From Prostheceraeus crozeri (Eukaryota > Platyhelminthes > Polycladida > Euryleptidae): a DNA stretch of 64,000 nt. This document shows, piece by piece, positions 9,097 to 20,568 of this stretch (the stretch's first letter is position 1; each line of letters opens with the position of its first letter). The DNA is taken from contig CAJQUW010007128.1 of the NCBI GenBank assembly GCA_907163375.1, forward strand, positions 42,761 to 106,760, in the 5' to 3' direction. The notes under the pieces were generated by a model. It searched no databases and was not told the origin of the DNA. It saw only the letters and a program-made list of their open reading frames with translations. The position numbers and the translations under genes are program-made.

Positions 9097-9405
9097 TTTG
9101 TGTCTGTAGTAGTTTAGAGCCCCCCATACGCCCGGGTGAGTGGATACGCCTTCGTTTTGGGCCCCGGACGTGGGTGTCCGTGCGGGTCTAGAGCTCCTAG
9201 AGAGGGATTAATCGCCCAAAGGAGTGAAGGGGTGCACGTTGCCCGAAGTACTTTTCTCACTCTAAAAAATGGAAAATCCACCGGTAAATTATATGAACCT
9301 TCGAGACAATGCGTACACTGTGTTGCCCAAGCCACTGCCTTTAGTTAATCAGTGCCATCCATCTAATGAAAAAACTTTATTTTCAGAGAATTCAGATCTT
9401 GGAAG
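9097..9405. other. GC-richer intergenic spacer in Polinton A
   Basis: This stretch is clearly richer in G and C than its neighbours in the first 170 bases. It has short overlapping frames on both strands that look like chance. I see no repeat ends and no recognisable gene. Confidence 0.4.
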
Positions 9406-9579
9406 ATGTTTCTAAAATTTCATTGTGTTAAAATCATTATCATATGTATCATAATTTATCTTGCTTATCGTTTTGTAAATTGGTTAGGGTTCTTACAAAC
9501 TCCAGAACAAATGAAGGTTGCGTTCTATAAAGACCAAACTAAAACTTTTAAAGGTTTAAATCACCTGGACGCCAAATGA
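9406..9579 (+). CDS. 57-aa single-span membrane protein in Polinton A
   Basis: A small open frame encoding MFLKFHCVKIIIICIIIYLA, that is, one strongly hydrophobic span at residues 9-22, followed by a short polar tail. Its TGA stop overlaps the ATG of the ATPase gene (ATGA at 9576-9579). The tight overlap argues that it is a real gene translated together with the ATPase. It may anchor that ATPase or serve as a small holin-like protein; this is inference. I recognise no family. Confidence 0.45.
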   Translation: MFLKFHCVKIIIICIIIYLAYRFVNWLGFLQTPEQMKVAFYKDQTKTFKGLNHLDAK

Positions 9580-10490
9580 ATAAACAGAAAGGACGTACTA
9601 CACAAGAGAACTTACATTTCATAGTCTATGGCAAGACTGCAAGTGGAAAGACTACGTTTCTTAGAAAGTATATAAATGAACATTAGCCTGATGAAACAAA
9701 CGTACATGTGTTTTGTCTACAGGAAGATGAATGGCCAGAGTTTTCTAATGTTTATAACGAACATGATTTATGTATGTTAGAAGATATGGAAACTTTTGCT
9801 GGAACATATACACAAAAGTCTTTACTAGTATTAGATGACGTAGCTAGTTTAGTGAAACAAAAAGACATATCAGAAATATTTACAAAAGGACGACACCATA
9901 ATATACAAATAATAGTATTAGCTCATAAAGCTTGTGATGTAGATAATAAGATTAGAGAAAATGTAGAAAGCTTTTATACAACTACACAAAATAATACTGC
10001 ATTCTTTGAGGACATCAAGAAAAATTATAAACTCACGTTACCTTTAGCAAAATATGCACATGTTAAGTACGGTATAATACGTGTTGATACAATTTTGAAT
10101 CAAATGCAAGTATATGATAAAGATCTAAATGTTCTATTGGATACAGAACATGACTTATGTAACAATGCAACCGATTTCAATATAAGTCTTTATGTAGGAG
10201 CTAAGAATTTATCACCACATAACATAGAAGAAATAATCATCTTTCTAGAAAACGAATCACTTGGGCCACTAACTATCATACCTGAAACATTTTATTTCTA
10301 TTTCGATCATTATTTAAATAATGTATTACAAATAGCCACTCCTAAACGATTAGAAAATAGAGATACTCTAGATGTTATCAGGGCAGGCATTAATGATATC
10401 CGTGATGTACTAAAAAGTGTGCAATCTCTAGTCTCTGATGCCAAAAATACATTAAGTGCTATGCGTCCAATAATACAGTCCGTTTCATAA
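9576..10490 (+). pseudogene. Polinton A second P-loop ATPase, fossil
   Basis: A Walker A motif GKTASGKTT near the start and a Walker B strand SLLVLDDVA about 80 residues later, followed by FTKGRHHNIQIIVLAH, match the FtsK/HerA-type (A32-like) ATPases used for genome packaging. The C-terminal 150 residues form an extra helical region with no clear match. The element also has another P-loop ATPase at 15669-16403, so this one may have a different job or be a duplicate. Its 3' end runs into a Tc1-like insertion. It is broken. Confidence 0.65.
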
Positions 10491-11617
10491 AAAGTGGATC
10501 ATCCTAAAATTTGACTAAATAAAACATAAGTATGATACAGAAAGCATTTTTCATGTTATTTCATGTCCTTTATATATTTAAATGTCCTTATATAATCTGA
10601 TAAGCTATGATACAGTAACGGTTCTTAAGAAGCTAATATTTTGTGGCCCTACCCTTATTGTCAATGACATTACAAATTCGTCTAGGCATTGATTCGATGA
10701 TATCGTTGATTTTTGAATGATCTAACTTTCTCCACTCTCTAACAGTGACGTAAGTTGTGATACGCCATCTGTAGGTAGCAGTGAACGACGAACGTTACGT
10801 TTTAGAATACTCCATACATTTTCTATGGGATTCAGATCAGGAGAACGAGCTGGCCAAGATAATGTCCTAAGCCCTAATTGAGACTTGCATAAGTTGACTC
10901 TACTACTCCTGTGACACGTAGCATTATCATCCATAAATAACCAAGTCGATGGATCACCAAGTTAATCTGTCATTTGGCCAATGTTCATTCGTAAAACATT
11001 CACATAGCGTTCAGAATTCATGGTTCCTTGCTGTATGTGAAGTTCAGAGAGGCCATTGGTCCAAATGCCAGCTGACACTTTGCCTTTTGTGAATGCGATC
11101 TCGTTATTGTTCATTTGTGCTTTGTATTGTTTCAACCGGTAAGAGATAGATTTCTAGCTGAAAGCAATCAGGAGTGCTGCCAACACCACCGCAACGAAGT
11201 CAGGAAGCTATGGAACATGAAGTCCAGTTAATCACATGTAGCAGTTACATTATTGTTGATGAATAATGGTGCTATACTGGCTCTGATTGACCGATTTTCT
11301 TTATTTTTGTTTTGCTTGATAGCTTTTGGCTTGTAGAACAACATATTACATAACAAAGGAAACAAATGTAATTTTATAAGAGTGAGGTATGATTTTGTGT
11401 AACATTGCTAAATGAAGATCAAATTATCTACTACTTTTTTTATCTATAACAGGAAAACAACTCAATATTCATGCTTGAAATTTCCAACAATGATATTAGT
11501 AAGCACAACTGACTTATCTTCCAAATTTCAGAGAAATTCGTTCAAGTTTGGCGGAGTTAGACAAAGTTGAAGTTAAGGCGATGTTTAAGGGTGATCCATT
11601 TTTTATGAAACAATCTG
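10476..11617 (-). mobile_element. Tc1-like DNA transposon remnant in Polinton A
   Basis: Imperfect inverted ends of about 30 bp (CAGTCCGTTTCATAAAAA at 10476 and its approximate complement ending 11617) bound a 1.14-kb remnant. On the minus strand 10722-10934 encodes a Tc1 transposase C-terminus: MDDNATCHRS around the second Asp, then WPARSPDLNPIENVWSILKR around the last catalytic residue. The rest of the transposase (about 10935-11300) is recognisable only in scattered frames with stops. TA is present on the left (10474-10475) but not clearly on the right. It is old and cannot be autonomous. Confidence 0.8.
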
Positions 11618-11654
11618 GAGGAAGTACATAAAATGTAATTTTTGTTTTAAAAAA

Positions 11655-12019
11655 ATGATTAATGAGGTGAGTGAAACTCAGAGGACAAAGGCCTATAAAA
11701 TAGAACACGTACCAGTTTTAAAAAATTATCGTCATCCTACAAACCCTCTCACCCCGAAACATGAAGTTAAATTTCATTACCATCGTCAATATATGCAATT
11801 CGTGAAAGACTATAAAATAAAACACGGTATAAGAAGTTACGCGAAAACAAAAGACTTCCCCCTTTGTCTGCGAAGTTTCAGAGTATTTTTAGCGTATAAT
11901 AATTGATGGTGGTTGGTTAATAAAGAACATTTAACTGTTTATGATTTAGAAACATTAGCACAACTAAATATTCCTGTATACGTGAAAAACATAAATTATT
12001 TATTAAAAAGTAAAACATA
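11655..12019 (+). pseudogene. Polinton A conserved small protein, fossil
   Basis: The frame reads YKIEHVPVLKNYRHPTNPL and later FPLCLRSFRVFLAYNN, then a segment with DLETLAQLNIPVY. The minus-strand gene at 44101-44406 in Polinton C has the same arrangement (IEHVPVLKDYCHPTNP, FPLCLRSFRVFLAYNNLWWL). This shows it is a conserved gene of this Polinton subfamily. Its function is unknown to me. It lies immediately upstream of PolB. It appears broken. Confidence 0.6.
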
Positions 12020-12044
12020 AATTTTTTATTAAAAAACGTAAATA

Positions 12045-15000
12045 ATGGAAAATGTTAAAGGACCAGAACACGCGATTGATGAATTCATCAAGAAACAATT
12101 TGATGAATTTGATGCACAAATTAAACGTAGTAGACGTATTAAAAAACAGAAACGTACTAGGCGTAGTATTAGACGTAATATTAAAAAACAGAACCGTAGA
12201 ACAAAGGAAACATCAGTCACACCAATTACTGATATATTCTCTGATGATAGACTTGGTGATGATCTATTGAATCTGTTTAATCCGAACGTTATCACGTATG
12301 AAAATGAACTTTTTACTAATGTAGTAAATGATATACGTGCTCTTTTAAGAAATGGGAAAGTTTTAAATTTATTGGGTGTAATAAACAAAGAAGATGGAAC
12401 CACAATACCAAACTTTTACGCTACATTTTATAATAAAAATTCATTTGAAACATGGCTTCGTAATCTAGATCACAAATCAGATACTAATGAATGGGTTTTT
12501 ACAGGTAGTATCAAATACGAAGATTTTGGTATGAAACTAGTACAAAGATCACATAGAGGCGCTGGTATTAACATGAAATATAGAATCAAAGAATACATCG
12601 GCCAATATTGTTACATTCCTTCTGAAGATTTCTGCTTTATAAAATGTTGCAACGCCTTACGTGGGTTCAATCAAGAACAAGCTAATATTATGTTCGAAAG
12701 GTTTAATGACTTTTTATATAAAGAGAAAGCTACCTCTAGAACAGGAGTAATGTCAAACTGCAAGTTTTCTCAATTCAATAAATACTTTGGAGAATGTGTT
12801 CAGTATTTCAGCCCTACTAATCGTCATTTAAATCCTAGAGGTATTACAACGTCGCATAATTACGTTTATTACAATTATTCTCACGAAGGTTCATCAATAG
12901 GATACTACTGTTTAATAAATAAGTTCTACAAAACAGAAGCTATTAGAGAAATTAAAAATAATTTCAAACCAATATATAAAACTGTTACTGATGAAAATCT
13001 AACAACACTTCCGTATAAGACCATAACAAAGAAACCAATTGACTATGGTTCAACATATATATGGGATCTCGGAACTTATCCAGATCCTCGTTGTGCAACA
13101 GCCCATCCTATTCCTTATGCTTTAGGTGCTATCAATTTCAATAAATTCATGTGTTGCTTACCGAAGCGGAGATTGTCAGAAGTGGACAAACGTTTATTAT
13201 GTGACATGATGAAACTAAAAAAGAGTCAAGATCCAGCGGAAATTAAAGAACTTAAGAAACAGATAAGTGAATACAATAACTTAACTGAACCAGAACATAA
13301 CAAACTGCAACGTTGTGTGAAAATCTTTATTAGGAAACAAGATGAATGTCCGTTCGGGGGAAAACCAGAGGACGTATGTCCGATACATCAATTTTTCAAA
13401 AACCTTGGCTCTTTTAATCATTCAAAATTAACTTTAATAGCGCACAATTCATCAGGATTCGATGCATATTTTCCGATAAAATCTAATTTTAAATTAACTA
13501 AACCAGCGCTTAAAACATCAAGAGGAATACTCACTGCTTCTTTACAAAATCCTTATACAACTGAAAGTGTTAGTAAGTATATCCAACGTTCCTCTAGATC
13601 TAAGCAACTAGGTGACTCTACAAAACGTAACATAAAACCAAGCAAACCTTTACAAACCATTGTAATGAAATGTAGCTATCAACACGTGAAAACGAGTCTT
13701 TCCAAATGGTGCGAGAATTTTAAAACCCCTAGCAATATGTGTAAATTAAATTATGAAATTGGCGAAATTACACATGACAATTATCAGGAAAAAGAACATG
13801 AGTGGAAACCGTATTTAATTAACGATGTTCTTTCATTAGCATTTTGTATCTACAAGTATAATCAAGTAATGCAAGAATTAATTGGCGAAGATATAACTAC
13901 TAATTTAACATCTTCTGCTTTAACATTTAACGGTTGGATGAAGAACGTACAAGATGACAATATAAGTATACACTCACATACTGATTTATGGACTAGAAAC
14001 TATGTTAGAAAATCTGTTAAAGGTGGAAGAGTTTCAGCCAATATAAGTCATTATGAATCTCCATTTTGTAACATCGTGATACCAATATTACAGAGGTATT
14101 TACCTGGTAATAATTTAATAGATTTAATGAAGCAGTATAATCAGTTGCAAGACAAGAATGCTCTTTGTAAAGAAATTGAACATTAACTACTCGAACAACG
14201 AAATGAATTCTTAATGGCTTTTGATGCAACATCTTTATATCCATCAGCTATGTATGACGAACATTCAGAATACCCTAAAGCTGAATCCGCTAGAAAATTT
14301 AGACAAGAAGAAGAACAAGCAGTATTATATCAATTTAACACTCAATCATTTCGTCCTAAAACTGGAATATTCACAGTTGTATTTCATTATCCTGATGAGA
14401 TGTTTTTTCAACCAGTTCCTGCGAAAGATAAGGTAAAGAATGAAAACAATTGTAACCAAGAAATAATAAGGTTTAGGAATGGAATGTGTTATGATGTATT
14501 AACTTCTGTAGACATACAGGAAATTGTTAGATGTGGCGGGAAAATATTATCTATTACAGATGGTATAATTTATGAAGAAAATTATCACGTTTCACCATTT
14601 CGCAAATACATTGAAAAGCTCTTCAATTTAAGAAAAAAATATAAAATAGAAGGAAACACTGTAGGCGATGAGTTAATTAAATTATTAATGAATTCACTAT
14701 ATGGAAAAACCGTGCAAAAAGACATAACCACTAAATATCATTTATGGAATGAGAATACATTGAGAAAAAATTTCACTCAAGAAGTAAAAGATTTTGAAAA
14801 AGTAAATGATGAACAATTCTTAGTGAAAGTAGAAATGGAAGATGATGAATTTCTTAAAGCTAATATTACAGACACTGAAAAGACATCATTCATGCCATCA
14901 CATTTAGGTTCTTTTATTCTTGCTCACTCTAGACGAATCATGAACAACTTTATTTTAGAAATTAATGGTTTTAAAGAAAAACACATACATTACACAGATA

Positions 15001-15509
15001 CTGATTCCATATACATTTCCAATGAACTCTTCAATAAATTAGATGCGGCTGGATATGTTGGCGGGGAATTTAGCCAAGGGAAAAATGATTATGGTAATGG
15101 GGGAATTATATATGGATTGTTTATCGCTCCCAAAATAAAATATTGTATTACTGTAGATGAACAAGGGAGACTTAGTGAAAAGAAAACATTTAAGGGTTAT
15201 ACAAAAACTAAAGTAAAAGTAGAAGATTTCATTCAATTATACCATGGCGAAACATTGACAACAATTGTTAATAAACCATGGAAAAGATCTTTAGAAACTG
15301 GTATTAGTATTCCTGATAAAAATAATAACACTGAAGAAAAAAGTTTCACTGGTAAAATAAATATTCTTAAACGTCAAGCGCCTAATGCAAATGGTATTAT
15401 GCTACCTTATAGCGGAGAAGATGTTCAAGACGAAATATTTCAACGAATAAAAAAAGAATGTAATATAATTGAATACACTGATAGTGAAGACTGGGAAGAG
15501 GAATCTTAA
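12045..15509 (+). pseudogene. Polinton A protein-primed DNA polymerase B (PolB), fossil
   Basis: The open parts cover 12045-14186 and 14214-15509. The N-terminal 50 residues are very basic (KRSRRIKKQKRTRRSIRR), like a terminal-protein or nuclear-targeting region. An IAHNSSGFDAYF segment fits exonuclease motif II. GGRVSANISHYESPF, then DATSLYPSAMY (motif A), LLMNSLYGKTVQ (motif B) and YTDTDSIYI (motif C), define a family B polymerase of the protein-primed type. It would copy the linear Polinton genome from its ends. Length is normal for Polinton PolB of about 1150 residues. It is nearly whole, with about one break. The gene faces the ATPase gene at 15669-16403. Confidence 0.9.
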
Positions 15510-15668
15510 TGCACAAGATGTTCGGTTCAGAGTTTCAGTCGGGACAAAGCCAAGAAATCCCCCCTTCCGATAGAGGGTCCCTCGAGCCGAAGGCTAGACA
15601 GTGAACAATTGTTCGGTACAGAGTTTCACTCTATGAACAAATCCTCTATAACTCTATCATGTACTTTT

Positions 15669-16403
15669 TTAATCAATATTGATTGTGATAAAACCATAGT
15701 CGTTTGCCCAAGCATTGTTACACGATTGTTTAAAATCATCTTTATCTCTTATACATAAGTCTCTTAACAAATCACTTAGGTTTCTTGGATTGATTTCGAA
15801 AAGCATAAAAATATTAGCATTCTTTCTAATAACGCCGCCATCTAGTGAATACATACTTTGTGTCAAATAAAAGACACTACAGTTATTGTGTCGTCCTCTT
15901 GTAAAATAATTTCTCTGAACTGCCTGATCTCTGTTATTAACACAATCATCAAACACCACACAATGTTTTTTCGTTTTATTTAGTTTACTAGGATCTTGCA
16001 TATTCCCACTATCATCTATTAATTGCATCGATATGTGTTTATTTTTATTGGGTTCTACTAGTTGTTTATTTTTCGCTGCTTCTTCACACCAGGAACTTAT
16101 TTCCTCTTCATACTCCGATTTTTCATATTCTTCAAACAGTGAAGCTATAGCTGATTTTGTAAGATTATTTTCCAAACCATATTTCAAAAATTGATAAATA
16201 GGTTGTTCTGCTGTTGTTGTATAAATGATAAGATTGTTATAATCCAAAAAGTTGGGTGTCGTGAGAATTTTAAATAATAGATACGTTTTTCCACAACCTG
16301 ATCTTCCACAGATAACTGATAAAACTTTATTTGACAAGTTGTGATGATGATTGAATTTCACTTTCTTGTTTAGTGGATATTTTACAGAACTGCTTTCACT
16401 CAT
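15669..16403 (-). CDS. Polinton A packaging ATPase (FtsK/HerA, A32-like)
   Basis: An open 244-residue frame with Walker A GRSGCGKT at residues 33-40 and Walker B HCVVFDDCV near residue 147, then NYFTRGRHNNCSVFYLTQS, the conserved sensor-like region of A32-type ATPases. This enzyme pumps the genome into the capsid in Polintons and relatives. Polinton C has a relative at 44477-45220. The gene is convergent with PolB, 160 bp away. It heads a minus-strand block of five genes reaching the right TIR. This single frame looks whole. Confidence 0.88.
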   Translation of the reverse strand: MSESSSVKYPLNKKVKFNHHHNLSNKVLSVICGRSGCGKTYLLFKILTTPNFLDYNNLIIYTTTAEQPIYQFLKYGLENNLTKSAIASLFEEYEKSEYEEEISSWCEEAAKNKQLVEPNKNKHISMQLIDDSGNMQDPSKLNKTKKHCVVFDDCVNNRDQAVQRNYFTRGRHNNCSVFYLTQSMYSLDGGVIRKNANIFMLFEINPRNLSDLLRDLCIRDKDDFKQSCNNAWANDYGFITINID

Positions 16404-16429
16404 TTTTAAGACAATATTTTTTAATTACA

Positions 16430-17210
16430 CCTCTCGTAATAATAGATCTATCACAATCTCTTCACCTCCAAAATTTATTGCGTTTCCTTTCTCATCTGTT
16501 ATTCTAATGGTAATTGAATTAATTGTTTTTCGTGTCACGGGAAAATATATTAATGATTTTGGGATTACATTTAAACTGTAACCAATCGGAATTGTAAATG
16601 CTGGATAACTGAAGATATTATTTGTTAGCTTTCCATTAACATAACCACCTTCTATAATATCACATTGAACGTTGATTGAATTTATTTCAGTTATTTTAGG
16701 TATATTTTCACTGATATGAAAACCTTGTGCATAGAGTTTCTTTTTAAATCCTAATAGTCTTGATAAAGATTTGTCAATATCAAAATCAACTTGATGATTT
16801 TCATCTAAAGTAAGAGAAAATTTATTTACTGCTGGCTCAACTGCGAAATGTAATTGTTTCTTGTCTTTAAATTGAATGCCTAAATGTCTTTTTATTTCAT
16901 TGGAAATCGATTCAACTTCATAAGATCCAGGAAGAAAAGTGAATTCTTTCCAAGTTTTACCTTTTTCATTTGAATATTTAAATCGATCATTTACATCTTT
17001 GATAATATTTTGTATCGTGTTAAATGTTGAAAAACTAGTTAATGCTACTTCATAATGTTTGTCTTGTTCTAAGTGAATAATAGGGTCTAAATTACAAGTA
17101 TGCGAGGACGTAGTTGCTATAAATTATAATGACGTACTAAATTTTGATGAGGACAAAATCTCGGTTAAATTTTTTCTAGTTCTCCCGATGATAATTCTCT
17201 CGAAGACATT
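16430..17210 (-). pseudogene. Polinton A penton-like minor capsid protein, fossil
   Basis: The minus strand encodes a segment with LPGSYEVESISNEIKRHLGI, then KFSLTLDENHQV and a C-terminus near FPVTRKTINSITIRITDEKG. These match the penton-like single jelly-roll protein of Polintons. The same protein is at 45240-46080 in Polinton C. In virions of this type it forms the five-fold vertices. The gene is broken in its 5' part. Confidence 0.7.
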
Positions 17211-17212
17211 TT

Positions 17213-17800
17213 TTAACCAAAAAATTTAGATAAGCTTTTGTAGTCTTTTTCACTAATAATTTTCTTTTCTAATAGTCTTTTTAAGATTGCATGTATTTCG
17301 TTAAAACTAGAGTTATGTCCTTCTTTTGTTGCAGCTAATAAAATCTCTAATCTGTTTATTAATTCCTGTGGATCATCGGACAGGAAAACCGTTGTCTCTT
17401 TTAGTCCTGTTCCTGTTTTTGGGTAACTAGCCGGTGTTGAATAACCAGTTCTTGCTGGAGAAGCAGTTCTTGCTGGCGAAGCAGCTGTTAGTATTGGTAT
17501 CTTTGTTCTTGTTTTACTGGTACTAGACGTTTTGAATAATAAGCCATTCAAATTTTTATAACGCTTAAGAGTTTTTACAGTTCCAACCTTATCTAACAGA
17601 GTTTTGTATTTCAGTAGATCATCAGTATGATATTTATATAAATCCGCTCCTCTTAATAAATCCACGAAATTTCTGTCTAAACTGAAAGCTGTTTTGTCTG
17701 GTGTGAAAATTAAGCTTTCTTTAGTATTAATAAATAATTCTTCACCACCTAAGTAAAATCTAAGAAATGGCTTACCATCTATAAAATTGTAGAATGTTCA
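17213..17800 (-). CDS. Polinton A conserved protein with C-terminal helical domain
   Basis: The frame 17213-17665 extends upstream without a stop to about 17800, giving an N-terminus with KPFLRFYLGGEE and SLDRNFVDLLRGADL. A Ser/Pro/Ala-rich linker with repeated TAASPARTASPARTG follows, then a conserved C-terminal helix pair (LLAATKEGHNSSFNEIHAIL). Polinton C has the same protein at 46121-46606 without the Pro-rich repeat. The function is unknown to me; it sits between the penton-like gene and two coiled-coil genes in both elements, so a virion or assembly role is plausible. Confidence 0.6.
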
Positions 17801-18123
17801 AATAGCATAGATTTTGGTAATTTCTTGTCTATGTTTGCTTCTAACAAACCATAATCATCCATGATGGTTTTCTGCACGGGATCAGATATATCAATTCGTT
17901 TATCATGAACTGCGAGTTCTTTCTCAAGAATTTTGAGTGGTGCAATAGTTTTTTCAAAATCAGTTTTCACTTGTTCAGTTAGGTGCATTTTTTCTAACAT
18001 ATCAGATTGAACGCCAGCTTGTAGCATTCGATATTGTCTATGTCTTTTCTTCATAATATTTTTCTGTTTTATTAATTCTTCTAGTTGTTTTATTTTTGCC
18101 TCATTTGTCTCATTTGTATTCAT
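17779..18123 (-). CDS. Polinton A conserved coiled-coil protein
   Basis: A 114-residue frame, Lys/Glu/Leu-rich, largely helical, with the conserved tail DDYGLLEANIDKKLPKSMLF. Polinton C has the same protein at 46584-46931, and in both elements its 3' end overlaps the start region of the next gene. The function is unknown; conservation in two diverged copies says the gene was maintained in the subfamily. Confidence 0.6.
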   Translation of the reverse strand: MNTNETNEAKIKQLEELIKQKNIMKKRHRQYRMLQAGVQSDMLEKMHLTEQVKTDFEKTIAPLKILEKELAVHDKRIDISDPVQKTIMDDYGLLEANIDKKLPKSMLFEHSTIL

Positions 18124-18192
18124 TATTTTATAAGATAATATTTGAATTTTGTGGTATCATTGTCACACAGCATAAACACTTTACTGAACAAC

Positions 18193-18813
18193 TTATTTTT
18201 GTCCTATGGAACTTTGTTCTAACGTTTTTAATAAAGTTCTTATGTCTTCTAAAAAAGCCGCATTGTCTACTTTGTCTTGAGATTTAATAGGTATTTTAGT
18301 TGCTTCTCTAGCTATTTGATCAAATTTTTCAATCTCATCTAACGTAATAACATTGTCATCACACACTCTCTGGAAGTAGTAATGTAGTTTATCATATACT
18401 TCTTTGACATGTGCATGTTTCTTACTTAAGGATTTTCGTTTCTTAGACATTACAGATTTATCTATCACTGTTGCAAGTGACGTTGTGAAAACACCTGTAC
18501 CTGTTAAAGCTGTAGCAACAACAGGAATTGCAAGAACGCCAGATGAAATGACAATAGTGAGAGCGCCTAAAGAAATTGTTAAACATGCTCCAACGCCTTT
18601 TGTCACATTCTTAGCTATCGTCCATCTTTTTCTTAATTTATTATAATGTTCTAGTTTAAATAATAATTGCGCTTCCTTATCTTTCATGTATCTGACTCTA
18701 TCTTTATTTTTTCCTATATCCATTTCATATGATAATGAAGGATATAAAGGGGCTGATGGTTCTTTTGTTTTTACATCTTCCATTTTTAAATGAATATTTT
18801 TGTTCATATTCAT
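18193..18813 (-). CDS. Polinton A end gene, two-span membrane protein
   Basis: A 206-residue frame. Residues 1-70 are polar and helical. Residues about 75-115 form two adjacent hydrophobic spans (ACLTISLGALTIVISSGVLA and VVATALTGTGVF). The basic and helical C-terminal half contains KEVYDKLHYYFQRVCDDN. Polinton C encodes the same protein at 47269-47787. The layout suggests a membrane protein acting in virion membrane passage or exit; this is inference. The first half lies inside the right TIR, which explains the partial copy at 532-843. Confidence 0.6.
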   Translation of the reverse strand: MNMNKNIHLKMEDVKTKEPSAPLYPSLSYEMDIGKNKDRVRYMKDKEAQLLFKLEHYNKLRKRWTIAKNVTKGVGACLTISLGALTIVISSGVLAIPVVATALTGTGVFTTSLATVIDKSVMSKKRKSLSKKHAHVKEVYDKLHYYFQRVCDDNVITLDEIEKFDQIAREATKIPIKSQDKVDNAAFLEDIRTLLKTLEQSSIGQK

Positions 18814-19198
18814 TTTTGTTTTTTGCTAAATTTCAGAAGGCCCCTATTTGCATTTTTGATTTGCTAATTTCAAGAGGACCCTATTTTGCATTTTTGATTT
18901 GTTAAATTTCAAGGGGGTCTATTTTAGCTGTTTTTTATAAATTTCAAGAGGACCCTATTTTGCATTTGAATTTGCTAAATTTCAAGAGGTCCCTATTTTA
19001 GCATTTTGGAGCTGATTTTGCAGCTAGGGTAGTTAATTTTGGGCATTTTGGGGCTGATTTTGCAGGTATGTTAATTTTGGATTTTTTTATAAATTTCAGG
19101 AGGACCCTATTTTTGCATTTTTCATTTTTGTATCTACCTAGGTATGAGATCCGGTGGCGAGCGAAGCGATGGCGCCGGATCTCATACCCTATACTACT
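18506..19198 (-). repeat. Polinton A right terminal inverted repeat
   Basis: The partner of 147-839, equal in length (693 bp). It carries the same hairpin at 19141-19188, the same array of about six 37-bp subrepeats (18820-19110) and the 5' half of the end gene. It ends CCCTATACTACT, followed by the target duplication ATCAAA (19199-19204). Confidence 0.93.
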
Positions 19199-19204
19199 AT
19201 CAAA

Positions 19205-20568
19205 TCGATCCCTTCAATAGGAATTTCTTCTCGATCGACTAAACCAATTATGAAGGTACCTTCGACTATCTCGGTTTTTACGTACAACTTATGCAGTGGA
19301 GCTGAGATACATCCTCCGACGCCGCGGAGTGGAACACATAATCCCGTGTATGTGGCATGTGACACTGGAACTATGTCTTTCACTATGATTGAAATGCTCC
19401 GGCATCTCGCCATACTGTAACTGGATATAAATCATCTTTATCGTTACCAGCTAGACCGTCTTTCGTGAAAGCTTGCTTCCCTTATTCAATTAGTTGTTCA
19501 CTTTCGTCGACTGAAGTATACCTATCATGCTCATTGACCTGAACACCATAAAAACTAGTAGGAAAGGATTTTTCCTGCTCAGTCTCAAGATGGCAGTTCG
19601 TTTCACGAACAAGCGTTGCGGGCTTTCTATCGTACTTTTCTGGTCGTCCATGCAATTGCCAACATTCTGTTTTTGCATGTCCCTTTCTCTTACAGTGTTC
19701 ACATTCTATTTTCCATCTTGGCGTTTCTCGTTTTCTCATATCTTCTGGCTGTTTGTTTTTATTGTCATATTGCCTGTTGTCTTCATAATATTTTTCCTGT
19801 CTTTTGTCTTAATGATATTTTTCTGCACTTCTTGTGTAATAGTTTCTTGGCTTTTCATAATGGTAATACGACCGTGGCTTTTTATGCGTCAATTCGTATT
19901 GATCGGCGATTCTTGCTGCTTCGGTTATGTTTTGTGGCATTCTCTCATCTAAATATACTTTGATTTGTGGGCTCAAACAGTTCTTAAATTCTTCGATGAG
20001 GATGACATTTCGTAGTTTCTCAAACGTATCGGCGTTTTCGGCTTTCGTCCACTTATCAAATAAGACTTCTTTATCTTTGGCAAATTGTAAATGATTTTGC
20101 TCTTTCATTCTTTTCCATGAACGGAATTTCTGTCGGTAGGCTTCTGGCACCAACTCATATGCTTCAAGGATTACTTGTTTTACCTTTTCATAATCTTTGG
20201 CATCGCCATTAGGTAAGGCTGCATACGCCTTTTGCGCTTTACCAGTTAAAACTGTCTGCATCAGGAAGGTCCATTTTTCTTTTGGCCAGTTTGCCGTTTC
20301 AGCAACCCTCTCAAAACACAGGAAAAATTGTTCCACGTCTCTTTCGGAAAACTTTGGAACTATAGATGCATTTTCTTTTAATGATGCCTCTGATTTTCTT
20401 TTTCAGTTTCTGCTTTTGTTCTTATTCTCTCTAGTTCAATTTCTCTTTGCATATTCATCTCTTTTTCTCTGAGTTCTCTTTCGGCCTCCCTTTGTTCTCT
20501 TCGTTCTTCTCGTTCTAATCGCTTTTCTTCTCGTTCTCGTTCTAATCGCTTTTCTTCCAATTCTCGTT
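19205..20568 (-). mobile_element. Gypsy-type LTR retrotransposon, gag and protease region
   Basis: Minus-strand frames in order: a Glu/Arg-rich coiled coil (20378-20560); a gag capsid region (19809-20336) with WTFLMQTVLTGKAQKAYAAL and LRNVILIEEFKNCL, like the SCAN-type capsid domain of Gypsy elements; a CCHC zinc knuckle CEHCKRKGHAKTEC (19482-19739); and a protease-side segment (19205-19413). Polinton B interrupts the gag coiled coil at 20568 and Polinton A interrupts the protease region at 19205. The element is broken beyond these two insertions, with a few further breaks. Confidence 0.88.

Larger units (their letters stand above)
147..19198. mobile_element. Polinton A (Polinton/Maverick element), broken
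   Basis: A 19.05-kb element with 693-bp terminal inverted repeats starting AGTAGTATAGGG and ending CCCTATACTACT. It is flanked by the 6-bp direct repeat ATCAAA at 141-146 and 19199-19204, the target duplication length expected of Polintons. Inside are PolB, integrase, packaging ATPase, adenovirus-type cysteine protease, major capsid and penton-like genes, which define the family. It is inserted in the protease region of a Gypsy retrotransposon. The element is broken, with roughly ten breaks, and carries two DNA transposon insertions (2895-4640, 10476-11617). The repeats differ at only a handful of positions by eye, so the insertion looks young although the interior is decayed. Confidence 0.95.

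Noticed and set aside
9114-9348. Two opposite open frames of about 70 codons in the GC-rich spacer
   Set aside because: They overlap each other antisense, have no recognisable domain and are explained by GC-rich composition with few stops.
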